DNA of 47,561 nucleotides from an uncultured Prochlorococcus sp. (lineage in GTDB: Bacteria; Cyanobacteriota; Cyanobacteriia; PCC-6307; Cyanobiaceae): positions 1-47,561 of the forward strand of contig CACAQP010000002.1 in the NCBI GenBank assembly GCA_902534685.1. Direction: 5' to 3'. The notes under the pieces were generated by a model. That model searched no databases. It worked only from the letters and a program-made list of their open reading frames with translations, and was not told the DNA's origin. This document shows, one piece after another, positions 8,037 to 15,287 of the stretch. The translations under genes were made by a program, and so were the position numbers. How positions within the stretch are numbered: the stretch's first letter is position 1; each line of letters begins with the position of its first letter.

Positions 8037-8906
8037 ATGTTTTTTCAGGATATAGTTCAAAATCTAAATAATTTTTGGGCCAAAGAGGGTTGTTTGATTA
8101 TGCAGCCTTACGATACTGAAAAGGGTGCTGGCACAATGAATCCTCAAACTTTTTTGAGGGCAATTGGACCAGAACCTTGGTCTGTTGCATATGCTGAGCC
8201 ATGTAGAAGACCCACAGACGGAAGATTTGGTGATAATCCTAATCGTGCCCAACATTATTTTCAATATCAAGTAATAATCAAGCCTTCTCCAGATGGTATT
8301 CAAGAAAAATATTTGGAATCTCTCGAATCTCTTGGAATAGAGCCTAAAAATCATGACATAAGATTTGTTGAAGATAATTGGGAGTCTCCAACTCTTGGAG
8401 CTTGGGGCGTGGGTTGGGAAGTATGGCTAGACGGAATGGAAGTTACTCAATTTACTTATTTTCAACAATGCGGGGGAGTTGATTGTCAACCAATACCAAT
8501 TGAAATTACATATGGTTTAGAGAGGATTGCAATGTTTTTACAGAATAAAGAAAGTATCTGGGACTTAAATTGGAACAAAGATTTGAAATATAGTGATATT
8601 TGGCTCCAATTTGAAAAAGGTCAATGTTCATATAATTTCACTGAATCTAATCCTGAAAATCTAAGGCAATTATTTGAGATATATCAAGATGAAGCAAATG
8701 CATTAATTGAAAAGAAGCTCACTTACCCCGCTCTTGATTATGTTTTAAAGTGTAGCCATACCTTTAATTTGCTTGATGCTAGAGGCGTAATATCTGTAAC
8801 TGATCGTGCCCAATATATAGAAAAAATCAGAAAGTTAGCCAGAGAAGTAGCTTCATCTTGGATAGAGGAGAGAGATGTATTGAATTTTCCCTTATTAAAA
8901 AATTAA
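8037..8906 (+). CDS. glyQ: glycyl-tRNA synthetase alpha subunit
   Basis: The alpha chain of the bacterial alpha2beta2 glycyl-tRNA synthetase, which carries the class II catalytic site and charges tRNA-Gly with glycine. The 289-residue chain begins [18 protein letters not shown], contains [13 protein letters not shown], the motif 2 region [17 protein letters not shown] and motif 3 region TYGLERIAM, all standard. The ORF track starts at a TTG (8034); the ATG at 8037 fits the family start (MFFQDI) and is preferred. The beta subunit glyS is not in this window, as is usual for unlinked glyQ/glyS in cyanobacteria. Confidence 0.98.
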   Translation: MFFQDIVQNLNNFWAKEGCLIMQPYDTEKGAGTMNPQTFLRAIGPEPWSVAYAEPCRRPTDGRFGDNPNRAQHYFQYQVIIKPSPDGIQEKYLESLESLGIEPKNHDIRFVEDNWESPTLGAWGVGWEVWLDGMEVTQFTYFQQCGGVDCQPIPIEITYGLERIAMFLQNKESIWDLNWNKDLKYSDIWLQFEKGQCSYNFTESNPENLRQLFEIYQDEANALIEKKLTYPALDYVLKCSHTFNLLDARGVISVTDRAQYIEKIRKLAREVASSWIEERDVLNFPLLKN

Positions 8907-8997
8907 AATATTTGAGTATTTTTTCAAAAATACAAATTTGTAAAATTTGTTACGTGTAAATGGATCTTATATTCCTACCTAGAAAATTTACGCTAGA

Positions 8998-9003
8998 TAC
9001 AAT
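8998..9003 (+). promoter_or_regulatory. candidate -10 box of the porin gene
   Basis: TACAAT preceded by TAGA, 43 bases before the porin ATG. Any promoter for the porin must lie upstream of the hairpin at 9010-9031, because only 14 bases separate that hairpin from the ATG. No clear -35 is visible, which is common in Prochlorococcus. Transcription would start close to the hairpin. Confidence 0.4.
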
Positions 9004-9009
9004 TTAATT

Positions 9010-9031
9010 ACCCAACTTTATGGGTTTTTTT
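9010..9031 (+). promoter_or_regulatory. hairpin with T-run in the porin leader (or glyQ terminator)
   Basis: ACCCA-acttta-TGGGT followed by seven T residues. By shape it is a Rho-independent terminator and could end glyQ transcripts, 100 bases after its stop. It also sits directly upstream of the porin ribosome-binding site, so a porin transcript from the TACAAT box would begin with it, making it a 5' stabilising stem or attenuator. Confidence 0.5.
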
Positions 9032-9032
9032 A

Positions 9033-9041
9033 GTGTGAGGT
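9033..9041 (+). promoter_or_regulatory. ribosome-binding site with complementarity to Yfr1 sRNA core
   Basis: GTGTGAGGT precedes the porin ATG by 4 bases and supplies the Shine-Dalgarno GAGG. Its first eight bases are the exact complement of CCUCACAC, part of the ACUCCUCACAC core of the cyanobacterial sRNA Yfr1, reported to act on porin mRNAs of Prochlorococcus MED4. The match is seen here; regulation of this gene is inferred. Confidence 0.5.
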
Positions 9042-9045
9042 AAAA

Positions 9046-10332
9046 ATGATACTCTTCCAACAAATGATGGTTGCAGGTGCATCTTTGAGCTTGATAGTTC
9101 CAATAGCTGCTCAAGCTTACGATGTTGTAAATCTAGAAGAAATAAATAGCTACTCTAGTAGCCGAACAAAATCTTCAAGAATTGATAGTAAAACATTCAT
9201 TAACGAAGTTAGTGAAGATATTGCGAACCTTAAAGCTCCTGTTGATGGCCTAAAGGGTAAAAAAAATGATTTTGAAGCTGGTAGCTTCTCAGATACAACT
9301 ACTTTAGATGGTAAAGCTATCTTTACAGTAGGTAGTGTAGATACCGAAGGTGCGACAAACCTATCTGAAGGATACACTGGCCAATTGATGGCGGCTTATA
9401 CATACCAAATGAACTTGAATTCAAGTTTTACGGGTGATGATAATCTTTACGTCAGACTTAAAACTGGTAACCATGACGGTTGGTCAGATATCAAAACGCC
9501 TTATAACACTTACCTAAGTGCTGGTACAGGAAAGGCTGGAGATATGCTTACTGTAGATAAGATTTGGTACACAACTCCAATCGGTGAGAATCACACTGTT
9601 TGGTTTGGTCCAAAGATCGAAAATTACTATATGCATGGAACAACTCCTTCGATATATAAACCTGTATTAAAGGCGTTTACACTTGGTGGTAATGCTGCTG
9701 CTTATGGTGCGAGCACAAGTCCAGGGGCTGGATGGGCTTATAACGCAGATAATGGTTTTGCAATAAGTTCTAACTTTACTTCTCAGACAGGTAATTCAAA
9801 TGGAATATTAAATGATGAGGTAGCAACAAGTTGGGCTACACAGGTTGGTTTTACTAAGCCACAATATTCAGTTTCAGCAATTATGAACTTGAAATATAAT
9901 GGCTGGTCTGATTCTTATTTCCAGTCAGTAGATGGGAAAGCAAGAGGTGGTGACGGTAGCAGTACCAATATCGGTTTAAGAGGTTGGTGGAGACCAGAAA
10001 GTACTGGTACAGCCACCCCTTCAATCTCTGTTGGTTATGATACTTCAGAAACTGGTGCTTCAGGTAACTCCAATACTACTGCTTACTTTGTAGGTCTTAC
10101 TTGGCAAGACATGATTAATGCTGATGACAGGATTGGTGTTGCTTTCGGTCAACCTCAAAAACATGAGGATGATACAGTTAATCCATTCTTGTATGAAGTA
10201 TATTATGACTACAAAGTAAATGATTCAGTTACTGTTACCCCCGCAATCTTTGGTGGTAAATCAAAGCATGGTTCAACAGGTAATGAAGTTGACATGACAG
10301 GATATGTATTAAATACTACATTCAAATTCTAA
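9046..10332 (+). CDS. outer membrane porin (cyanobacterial Som/OprB-like)
   Basis: A 428-residue outer membrane beta-barrel for passage of small hydrophilic solutes. It begins with a signal peptide (MMVAGASLSLIVPIAAQAYD, cleavage after AQA), then a linker with VSEDIANLKAPVDGLKGKKNDFEAGSF where larger cyanobacterial porins keep the end of an SLH/coiled segment, and a barrel region of alternating aromatic/Gly strands (LYVRLKTGNHDGWSD, GLRGWWRPES). It ends in the aromatic residue of NTTFKF, the outer membrane assembly signal. The SLH domain is essentially absent, as in short Prochlorococcus porins. A hairpin and a possible Yfr1 site precede it, and a strong terminator follows. Codon use looks less AT-biased than its neighbours, as for highly expressed genes. 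Confidence 0.9.
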   Translation: MILFQQMMVAGASLSLIVPIAAQAYDVVNLEEINSYSSSRTKSSRIDSKTFINEVSEDIANLKAPVDGLKGKKNDFEAGSFSDTTTLDGKAIFTVGSVDTEGATNLSEGYTGQLMAAYTYQMNLNSSFTGDDNLYVRLKTGNHDGWSDIKTPYNTYLSAGTGKAGDMLTVDKIWYTTPIGENHTVWFGPKIENYYMHGTTPSIYKPVLKAFTLGGNAAAYGASTSPGAGWAYNADNGFAISSNFTSQTGNSNGILNDEVATSWATQVGFTKPQYSVSAIMNLKYNGWSDSYFQSVDGKARGGDGSSTNIGLRGWWRPESTGTATPSISVGYDTSETGASGNSNTTAYFVGLTWQDMINADDRIGVAFGQPQKHEDDTVNPFLYEVYYDYKVNDSVTVTPAIFGGKSKHGSTGNEVDMTGYVLNTTFKF

Positions 10333-10353
10333 ATTCAAATTTGAACAAAAAAT

Positions 10354-10380
10354 AACGCCCAAATAAGGGCGTTTTTTTTT
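10354..10380 (+). terminator. Rho-independent terminator after the porin
   Basis: Perfect stem AACGCCC / GGGCGTT with loop aaataa, followed by an unbroken T-run, 21 bases after the porin stop. The small secreted-protein gene converges from the other side, so it may also limit that transcript, although no T-run is present on the minus side. Confidence 0.9.
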
Positions 10381-10424
10381 ACTTTTGAAAAAGATGTATA
10401 TTTGGATAAATTTATTTTAGATAC

Positions 10425-10652
10425 TTACCAGCAATTTTCTCCTTCTCCGATAGGGATACAAGTACTTGACTTAGCTGCTTCATCGGCAATCTTTTTTGCA
10501 TCTTTATCCAATATAAAATCAGCATCTATATCCATTTCTGTATTCCACTCTTTTAGACCACCCATATCATTCTCCCCACTATTAACAGATGATGAAATCG
10601 TTAATGCGCTAGTGGCAGCAATAAATAATGCAATCGAACTTTTTTTTGGCAT
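10425..10652 (-). CDS. small secreted protein
   Basis: The ORF track begins at 10736, but the leading 28 residues are a Lys-rich stretch without homology-like character; the internal ATG at 10652 gives a clean signal peptide (MPKKSSIALFIAATSALTISS), so that start is chosen. The mature part is about 50 residues, acidic (EWNTEMDIDADFILDKDAKK), with a C-terminal pair of Cys in STCIPIGEGENCW that could form a disulfide. Function unknown. It converges on the porin gene and lies downstream of the 2OG-Fe(II) oxygenase on the same strand. Confidence 0.65.
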   Translation of the reverse strand: MPKKSSIALFIAATSALTISSSVNSGENDMGGLKEWNTEMDIDADFILDKDAKKIADEAAKSSTCIPIGEGENCW

Positions 10653-10725
10653 TTCATAATTAAGATTCTTTTTGTATTTTAAATTTTTTTTTAACAATTT
10701 TCTTTTTATTGTATAAAATGATTCT

Positions 10726-11391
10726 TTAACTACCAAGTAGCCTCAAAAGATTAGAATAAGACTTGAAAATAAGATCTAATTCTTCTGACCTCCCATTTTT
10801 AGCAAGTAAGCCTTTTGCTCCTGCATCGAGATCAAATAAATATTCTCTTTCCTCGATTGATTTTATATAACTTTCTATCCAGCCCACACATACTACTCTT
10901 TCTCCATTTTTAATCTCTTTAACTGAATGCAAGTAAGTACTTGGATAAATAATTATCTCCCCTAAATTTAATTTGAATTCTTTTTCTGAATTCATATCTT
11001 CAATAATGAGTTCTCCCCCGTCGTATGTACTTTTATCAGCTAATGAAATGGTAAAAGATAAATCTGATCTACCTGTAGACATATATGGATTATCAATATG
11101 TCTTCCATATTTCATATCATTTATTGATTTCGTAAACATTATTCCATGTATTAATTTTGGTAAGGCAAAGCTTTTTATTAAAGGCATTGAAAGAATTTTC
11201 TTTTTGATTAAATAGGAGAATTTTTTCGATATTTCAGATTCTCTATTAAATTGCAAATTATTTTTTACGATTGAAGCGTGACTGCCAGCTGTTTTTTTGC
11301 CATCTTCCCAGTCTTCGTGGCATTTCTCTAATTCATTTTTTATTGAATTTATTTCTCTAGGATTTAATAACTGATAGATTAAATAGTTCAT
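10726..11391 (-). CDS. PKHD-type 2OG-Fe(II) hydroxylase (PiuC-like)
   Basis: A non-haem iron dioxygenase of the PiuC/YbiX family, often encoded beside iron uptake genes; its substrate is unproven. The iron ligands are visible: HxD in GRHIDNPYM and the distal His in PSTYLHSV, with the 2-oxoglutarate-binding Arg in GERVVCVGW. The domain runs LSFTISLADKSTYDGGELIIED then LNLGEIIIYPS, as in other PKHD proteins. The track starts at 11499, but the family start is MNYLIYQLLNPREI at 11391 (221 residues), leaving a 102-base divergent promoter region shared with futA. That arrangement and the palindrome between them suggest joint iron control. Confidence 0.9.
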   Translation of the reverse strand: MNYLIYQLLNPREINSIKNELEKCHEDWEDGKKTAGSHASIVKNNLQFNRESEISKKFSYLIKKKILSMPLIKSFALPKLIHGIMFTKSINDMKYGRHIDNPYMSTGRSDLSFTISLADKSTYDGGELIIEDMNSEKEFKLNLGEIIIYPSTYLHSVKEIKNGERVVCVGWIESYIKSIEEREYLFDLDAGAKGLLAKNGRSEELDLIFKSYSNLLRLLGS

Positions 11392-11408
11392 ATTAAATAT
11401 AAAAAATG

Positions 11409-11424
11409 ATACATCTTGATGTAT
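11409..11424. promoter_or_regulatory. 16-bp palindrome in the piuC-like/futA divergent promoter
   Basis: ATACATC-tt-GATGTAT, a perfect 7-2-7 inverted repeat 18 bases before the oxygenase ATG and 70 bases before the futA start. Position and symmetry fit a dimeric repressor operator. It is not a good match to the classical Fur box, so the regulator is left open. Confidence 0.5.
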
Positions 11425-11493
11425 ACAAGTTCGCTTTAAAAGTTTGTACCGTTTGTATGGGTATAAAGTAACCTTATAAACTATTTTTAAAAA

Positions 11494-12516
11494 GTGCAAA
11501 AACTTAAAAATTTAATTTATTCAGTGTTGACATGTTCATTTCTACTAAATGTTAATTTACCTGTAAATTCAACAGAAAAAGAAGTCAGAGTTTATTCAGG
11601 AAGACATTACAACACTGATAGAAATGTGTATAAAAAATTTGCAGAAGAAACTGGTATCAAAGTTCGATTAATCGAAGCTGCTGGGATTTCTTTAATCGAA
11701 AGACTAAAAAGAGAAGGAAGAAATTCTCAAGCTGATCTAATTTTACTTGTTGACGCAGCAAGAATTACTAATGCTTCAAAATTAGGTTTGCTTCAAAGCA
11801 TAGATTCTGCATCATTAGAAAATGATGTTCCTATTGGATTAAAAGACCCTAATAAAAAATGGTATGCATTAACTAGAAGGGTGAGAGTTATCGTGGCAAA
11901 TCCAAAGAGAGTAGATGTAAGCAAGATTAAAGATTTCACTGATCTTTCTGACCCCTCTTTGAAAGGAAAAGTATGCTTAAGAAATAGAAAAAGTCCTTAT
12001 AATCAATCTTTGGTGGCAAATCAAATCATTAATGAGGGGGAAGAGGTTACTAAAAAATGGCTTAATGGGATGATTTCAAATGTATCAAAGCCTTTTTTCC
12101 CAGGAGATATTTCTATTGTTAGAGCAGTCTCTAAAGGAAAGTGTGGTGTAGGGATTGTAAATCATTACTATGTTGCAAGAATGCTGGCAGGTGTAAATGG
12201 AAGAAGAGATGCTTTATATGCGAAAAAAACATCAGTTTTAACACCTAATCCTGCGCATGTAAATGTTAGTGCTGGCGGAGTAGCTAGATACGCTACAAAC
12301 AAAGATGAAGCTATTAAGCTTCTTGAATATCTAGCATCCCCAAAAGGAAGTAAAGGCCTTGCAGGCCCTACTTTTGAACATCCTTTGAAAGAGGTTAGTC
12401 AAAATTCAATTGTTAGAGCCTTTGGAGATTTTATCCCTGATAAAGTAACAGTTGTGGAACTTGGAGCAAGTAACTCTAAGGCAATAAAGTTGATGAAAGA
12501 TGCGGGGTGGGATTAA
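11494..12516 (+). CDS. futA/idiA: ferric iron ABC transporter substrate-binding protein (FutA/IdiA)
   Basis: A 340-residue periplasmic iron-binding protein that hands Fe(III) to the FutBC-type importer and, in cyanobacteria, can also protect photosystem II under iron stress. The N-terminus is a signal peptide (hydrophobic SVLTCSFLLNVNLPV), followed by VRVYSGRHYNTDRNVYKKF, where His/Tyr iron ligands of the family lie; further ligand Tyr are in VNHYYVARML near residue 225. Length fits. The start is a GTG; no ATG fits the signal peptide. No permease or ATPase genes are adjacent, as is usual in Prochlorococcus. Divergent from the PiuC-like gene, sharing its promoter region. Confidence 0.95.
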   Translation: MQKLKNLIYSVLTCSFLLNVNLPVNSTEKEVRVYSGRHYNTDRNVYKKFAEETGIKVRLIEAAGISLIERLKREGRNSQADLILLVDAARITNASKLGLLQSIDSASLENDVPIGLKDPNKKWYALTRRVRVIVANPKRVDVSKIKDFTDLSDPSLKGKVCLRNRKSPYNQSLVANQIINEGEEVTKKWLNGMISNVSKPFFPGDISIVRAVSKGKCGVGIVNHYYVARMLAGVNGRRDALYAKKTSVLTPNPAHVNVSAGGVARYATNKDEAIKLLEYLASPKGSKGLAGPTFEHPLKEVSQNSIVRAFGDFIPDKVTVVELGASNSKAIKLMKDAGWD

Positions 12517-12572
12517 AAATTAAGATTTAAATAGACCGTGATTTATATTTTGTTGCATACTTATAAACATGT

Positions 12573-12657
12573 GGAGAGGTGGCTGAGTGGTCGAAAGCGA
12601 ACGACTCGAAATCGTTTAATAGGCAACTATTCGTGGGTTCGAATCCCACCCTCTCCG
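12573..12657 (+). tRNA. trnS: tRNA-Ser (anticodon CGA)
   Basis: Acceptor stem GGAGAGG/CCTCTCC with G discriminator, D arm TGGCTGAGTGGTCGAAAGCG, anticodon stem AACGA/TCGTT with loop CTCGAAA giving anticodon CGA (reads UCG), a long class II variable arm (AATAGGCAACTATT) and T arm GTGGG-TTCGAAT-CCCAC. CCA is not encoded. It lies between futA and the convergent TPR gene. Confidence 0.97.
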
Positions 12658-12664
12658 TTAAAGG

Positions 12665-13924
12665 TTATTTGAGGCATATTTTTTCTTTGCCTTCTACTTT
12701 AATATAGTTAGGGCACTCAACATTATAATTAGGGAATATGGGAGGATCTTTTCTTATAGAAAGATCATTTTTTTGATTAGTTAGATCCTTTTTAAAAATA
12801 TTTTGGCAAATAGAATTTTTCTTATTTTTGAAAAAAGTTAAAGTAATTTCGTTACCTAAATTAATCGCCTCCTGAAAATCTTCACAAGCACCTTTCTCAT
12901 TACCAAGGCCTTGGCCTTTCGTAATACCACGATTATGAAAAGCGATAGAATATTTTGGATTTATGCTAAGAGCATTATTGTAGTCTTTTAAAGCGCCTTT
13001 GAAATCTCCAATTTTATTTTTAACTAATCCTCTATCTGTATAAGATGCAAAATCATCTGGTTTTTTCGCAATTGCATTTGTAAAGTCTTCAATTGCTCCT
13101 TCATATTGTCCTAATGAATCCTTTGCTAGTGCACGATTATAAAAAGATTCATTTAGAGGAAGAACATCAATTGCACTATTAAATTCTTTTATAGCTTTTT
13201 CGTAATTTCCTTTTTCAAATTCAATAACTCCTTTTGAAAAATATTCACCTGATTTATTAACTTTATAAATATAGTCAGAGGATTCTGAATAATCTAACTT
13301 AGGTTCATTTTGTAAATTATCTCCTATTGTTGAATCAACAGAGACATTGTTTGGAAGATCTGAATTACTGATATTTAAAGTTGCAATATTTTGACCTTGA
13401 TAAATATTATTGGGAATCGCAGAAATTAATATGCTTGGTATTAAAACTAAATTAAGTAATAAGATTGAATAAAGATAAGATTTTAAATTTCCTAATTCTC
13501 TCTTATTTGATTTTGAGAATAACCATCTTTGGTAAGGAAAGTTTATGGCATAAATGTAATTAAATATTTGACTTATTAGGATTGATAAATTTATATCAAC
13601 TTTGAAAGCATTTGTTAACCCGAGATCGATAAGTGCTGAAATAAAAAATAAGATGCCAGCTATCCAGAAATAACCCCAGTGTTTAATTTTTACAGCACAT
13701 AATGGTCCTATAAAATAAGCAATCCAGGATATGCCAGGTAAAGTGTTACCTTCAATTTTTTTAGATCTAAAGGGACTAAATTGAAATGTATTAACTCTTT
13801 TACCTTTTTTATCGATTAATTGATGATAAAAATCTTTTATAAATGAAGACTTAAGTACGTAACCTTGATCAATTAGGTCTTCAATTTTCTCTAACCTCAA
13901 ATTCATTTTTTTAGATATTGCCAT
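12665..13924 (-). CDS. membrane protein with C-terminal TPR repeats
   Basis: A 419-residue protein with a cytosolic N-terminus, four hydrophobic segments between about residues 65 and 170 (for example WGYFWIAGILFFISALIDLGL), and a long soluble C-terminal part. From about residue 220 it carries three or four tetratricopeptide repeats: FEKGNYEKAIKEFNSAIDVLP, LGQYEGAIEDFTNAIAKKPDD, IGDFKGALKDYNNALSINPKY and a weaker GNEKGACEDFQEAI. TPRs bind other proteins; the partner is unknown. It ends with a Cys-containing tail (ECPNYIKVEGKEKICLK). Its stop lies 8 bases from the 3' end of the convergent tRNA. Confidence 0.8.
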   Translation of the reverse strand: MAISKKMNLRLEKIEDLIDQGYVLKSSFIKDFYHQLIDKKGKRVNTFQFSPFRSKKIEGNTLPGISWIAYFIGPLCAVKIKHWGYFWIAGILFFISALIDLGLTNAFKVDINLSILISQIFNYIYAINFPYQRWLFSKSNKRELGNLKSYLYSILLLNLVLIPSILISAIPNNIYQGQNIATLNISNSDLPNNVSVDSTIGDNLQNEPKLDYSESSDYIYKVNKSGEYFSKGVIEFEKGNYEKAIKEFNSAIDVLPLNESFYNRALAKDSLGQYEGAIEDFTNAIAKKPDDFASYTDRGLVKNKIGDFKGALKDYNNALSINPKYSIAFHNRGITKGQGLGNEKGACEDFQEAINLGNEITLTFFKNKKNSICQNIFKKDLTNQKNDLSIRKDPPIFPNYNVECPNYIKVEGKEKICLK

Positions 13925-13989
13925 TTTCTTAAACTTTTAATTAATATTTTATATTTTGAACTACTAAAGAATATTAATCAATTCTGATC

Positions 13990-14335
13990 AAGAATATTAA
14001 AAAGTTTTAATTAACTGTTCTGGGATGTGTTGTGGGATTATCAACTATGAGTTGGTTTGCCCTTACCTATCTATCCTATAGCGGCACATACGGACTGAAC
14101 TCAACTTCTGACTCTCCGTAAATTTATTGTTTCTGGAGTCCTAAAAATAAATAAGAGGGCATTTATTTGCCCTCTTCGAGTCTTATGCACCTCGCTGTCC
14201 ACAAAGTCGATGAAGTGCTATTGACTCCTGAATTATTTATACTCCTAACGAATGGGAAAAGATAGTCGCTACAACCACAAAGCACTAATACTCGGGTATT
14301 AATACTCTATTCATTTCAGTTGAATAAGAGGATAA
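13990..14335. ncRNA. structured, relatively GC-rich intergenic region, candidate non-coding RNA or leader
   Basis: About 350 bases without a credible ORF, visibly richer in G and C than neighbouring spacers. I see a series of hairpins: CAACT-atg-AGTTG (14042-14054), ACGGA/TCCGT (14090-14119), overlapping GACTC/GAGTC (14110-14140), a perfect 8-bp stem AGAGGGCA/TGCCCTCT (14154-14175), a nested arm GAGTC..GCAC..TCG / CGA..GTGC..GACTC (14178-14227), AATAC-tcgg-GTATT (14287-14300) and CTCTATTCA/TGAATAAGAG (14305-14330). It does not match tmRNA, RNase P RNA, SRP RNA or the glutamine riboswitch core as I know them. It lies directly upstream of the 52-aa CP12-like ORF, so it may be its leader, an independent sRNA, or both. 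Strand is undecided. Confidence 0.5.
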
Positions 14336-14362
14336 TTAAAGAGTAGAGATATAGGAGGTTTT

Positions 14363-14521
14363 ATGAGACTAACCACTCCATTCACTGCCCTTAGAAATGC
14401 AACTTCAGATATTTGGAGAATGCATGATTTTAATTATCAACTACCAAAAGATCAAAGACAAGATTATTGGGAAAAAGAATGCAAAGACCACCCAACAAGT
14501 TCTCATTGCAAAGTTTACTAA
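14363..14521 (+). CDS. 52-aa mini-protein with CP12-like C-terminal cysteine loop
   Basis: A short ORF missed by the ORF track, preceded by a strong Shine-Dalgarno (AGGAGG, 7 bases before the ATG) and followed by a terminator. It starts MRLTTPFTALRNATSDIW and ends YWEKECKDHPTSSHCKVY. The two Cys are separated by eight residues with Pro after CKDH and a basic-hydrophobic-Tyr ending, the same layout as the C-terminal loop of CP12 (C-x3-P-x4-C-R-x-Y), the redox-switched inhibitor of GAPDH and phosphoribulokinase. The N-terminal Cys pair and AWD-VEEL core of CP12 are absent. Binding to GAPDH is inference only. Confidence 0.75.
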   Translation: MRLTTPFTALRNATSDIWRMHDFNYQLPKDQRQDYWEKECKDHPTSSHCKVY

Positions 14522-14545
14522 AGCTAATATAAAATCAAGACTTTA

Positions 14546-14570
14546 AAAAGGCCCTTTTTAGGGTCTTTTC
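14546..14570 (+). terminator. Rho-independent terminator after the CP12-like mini-gene
   Basis: Stem AAAAGGCCC / GGGTCTTTT (one G-T pair) with loop TTTTTA, ending in T residues, 24 bases after the stop of the 52-aa ORF. Its presence supports a discrete short transcript. Confidence 0.8.
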
Positions 14571-14621
14571 CTCTAAGTAAGTAGATATTAGATATTCTTT
14601 TAGTATAAAACTAAAGAAAAT

Positions 14622-15227
14622 ATGACTATTAATAATTCAATATCTAAATATGATTGGCAATATATCCTAAGCGCATCACTTTTAATTGCAGTTTTTTTAC
14701 TTACAGATTTAATTGGAGTCATTGATAAAGAATATTTTTACTTTGTACCAAGATTAATTAGTGATCAACCTTATAGGATTTTTACATCAATCCTAGTTCA
14801 TTCAGATTTAAATCACTTATTATCAAACATTGGTGGAATAATCATTACTAGATATTTTTTGATGAGACTTGGAATAGAAAGAAGATTTTTTTATCTGAAA
14901 TTTATTTTAATTTGTTCTTTTTTGAATTTTTTTATTATCTGGGTTTATGAAAAGATTTTATCGTACTTTCTTAATTTCTATCCCAACTATGCCACTTTAG
15001 GATTTAGTGGAATAATTTATGCTTTATTTGGATTCTTACTGTTAACGTCTTTTTATGGAAAGAGTCACTTTTTAGGCAAAAAAATTGGTTTAAAATCAAA
15101 TTACGAAGTGCAAAAAATGTCAAAGACAATATGCCTTATAGGTTTAATTTTCTCATTTTTGCCAGGGGTAAGTTTATTAGGTCATTTAAGTGGATTTTTT
15201 GCAGGATGTTTTTTATTCTTGATCTAA
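14622..15227 (+). CDS. rhomboid-family intramembrane serine protease
   Basis: A 201-residue, six-helix membrane protein of the rhomboid family, which cuts other membrane proteins inside the bilayer. The family HxxxN motif is seen in LVHSDLNHLLSNIGG (near residue 70), the catalytic Ser is in LGFSGIIYALFG (GxSG, near residue 128), and the catalytic His in LLGHLSGFFAGCF near the C-terminus. Together these complete the Ser-His dyad, so activity is likely. A longer loop with basic residues lies between helices 4 and 5 (YGKSHFLGKKIGLKS). Starts after the terminator of the mini-gene, so probably has its own promoter. Confidence 0.88.
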   Translation: MTINNSISKYDWQYILSASLLIAVFLLTDLIGVIDKEYFYFVPRLISDQPYRIFTSILVHSDLNHLLSNIGGIIITRYFLMRLGIERRFFYLKFILICSFLNFFIIWVYEKILSYFLNFYPNYATLGFSGIIYALFGFLLLTSFYGKSHFLGKKIGLKSNYEVQKMSKTICLIGLIFSFLPGVSLLGHLSGFFAGCFLFLI

Positions 15228-15287
15228 ATAAGATTATTCTTTTACTTTTCTTTATCTAATTAAATAATAGGTAATCTTTAGTGAAAT

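Noticed and set aside
8064-8354. 96-aa minus-strand ORF opposite glyQ
   Set aside because: Fully inside a strongly conserved glyQ on the other strand, with no protein-like features.
10402-10659. 85-aa plus-strand ORF opposite the small secreted protein
   Set aside because: The minus frame has a clear signal peptide; this one does not look like a protein.
13990-14335. Permuted two-piece tmRNA, 6S RNA or glutamine (downstream-peptide) riboswitch
   Set aside because: No tag-peptide coding sequence, no tRNA-like acceptor half, and no recognisable riboswitch core; left as an unidentified structured region.
12541-14621. Integration site or genomic island next to tRNA-Ser
   Set aside because: No integrase, no direct repeat of the tRNA 3' end beyond 6-7 bases, and neighbouring genes look native.
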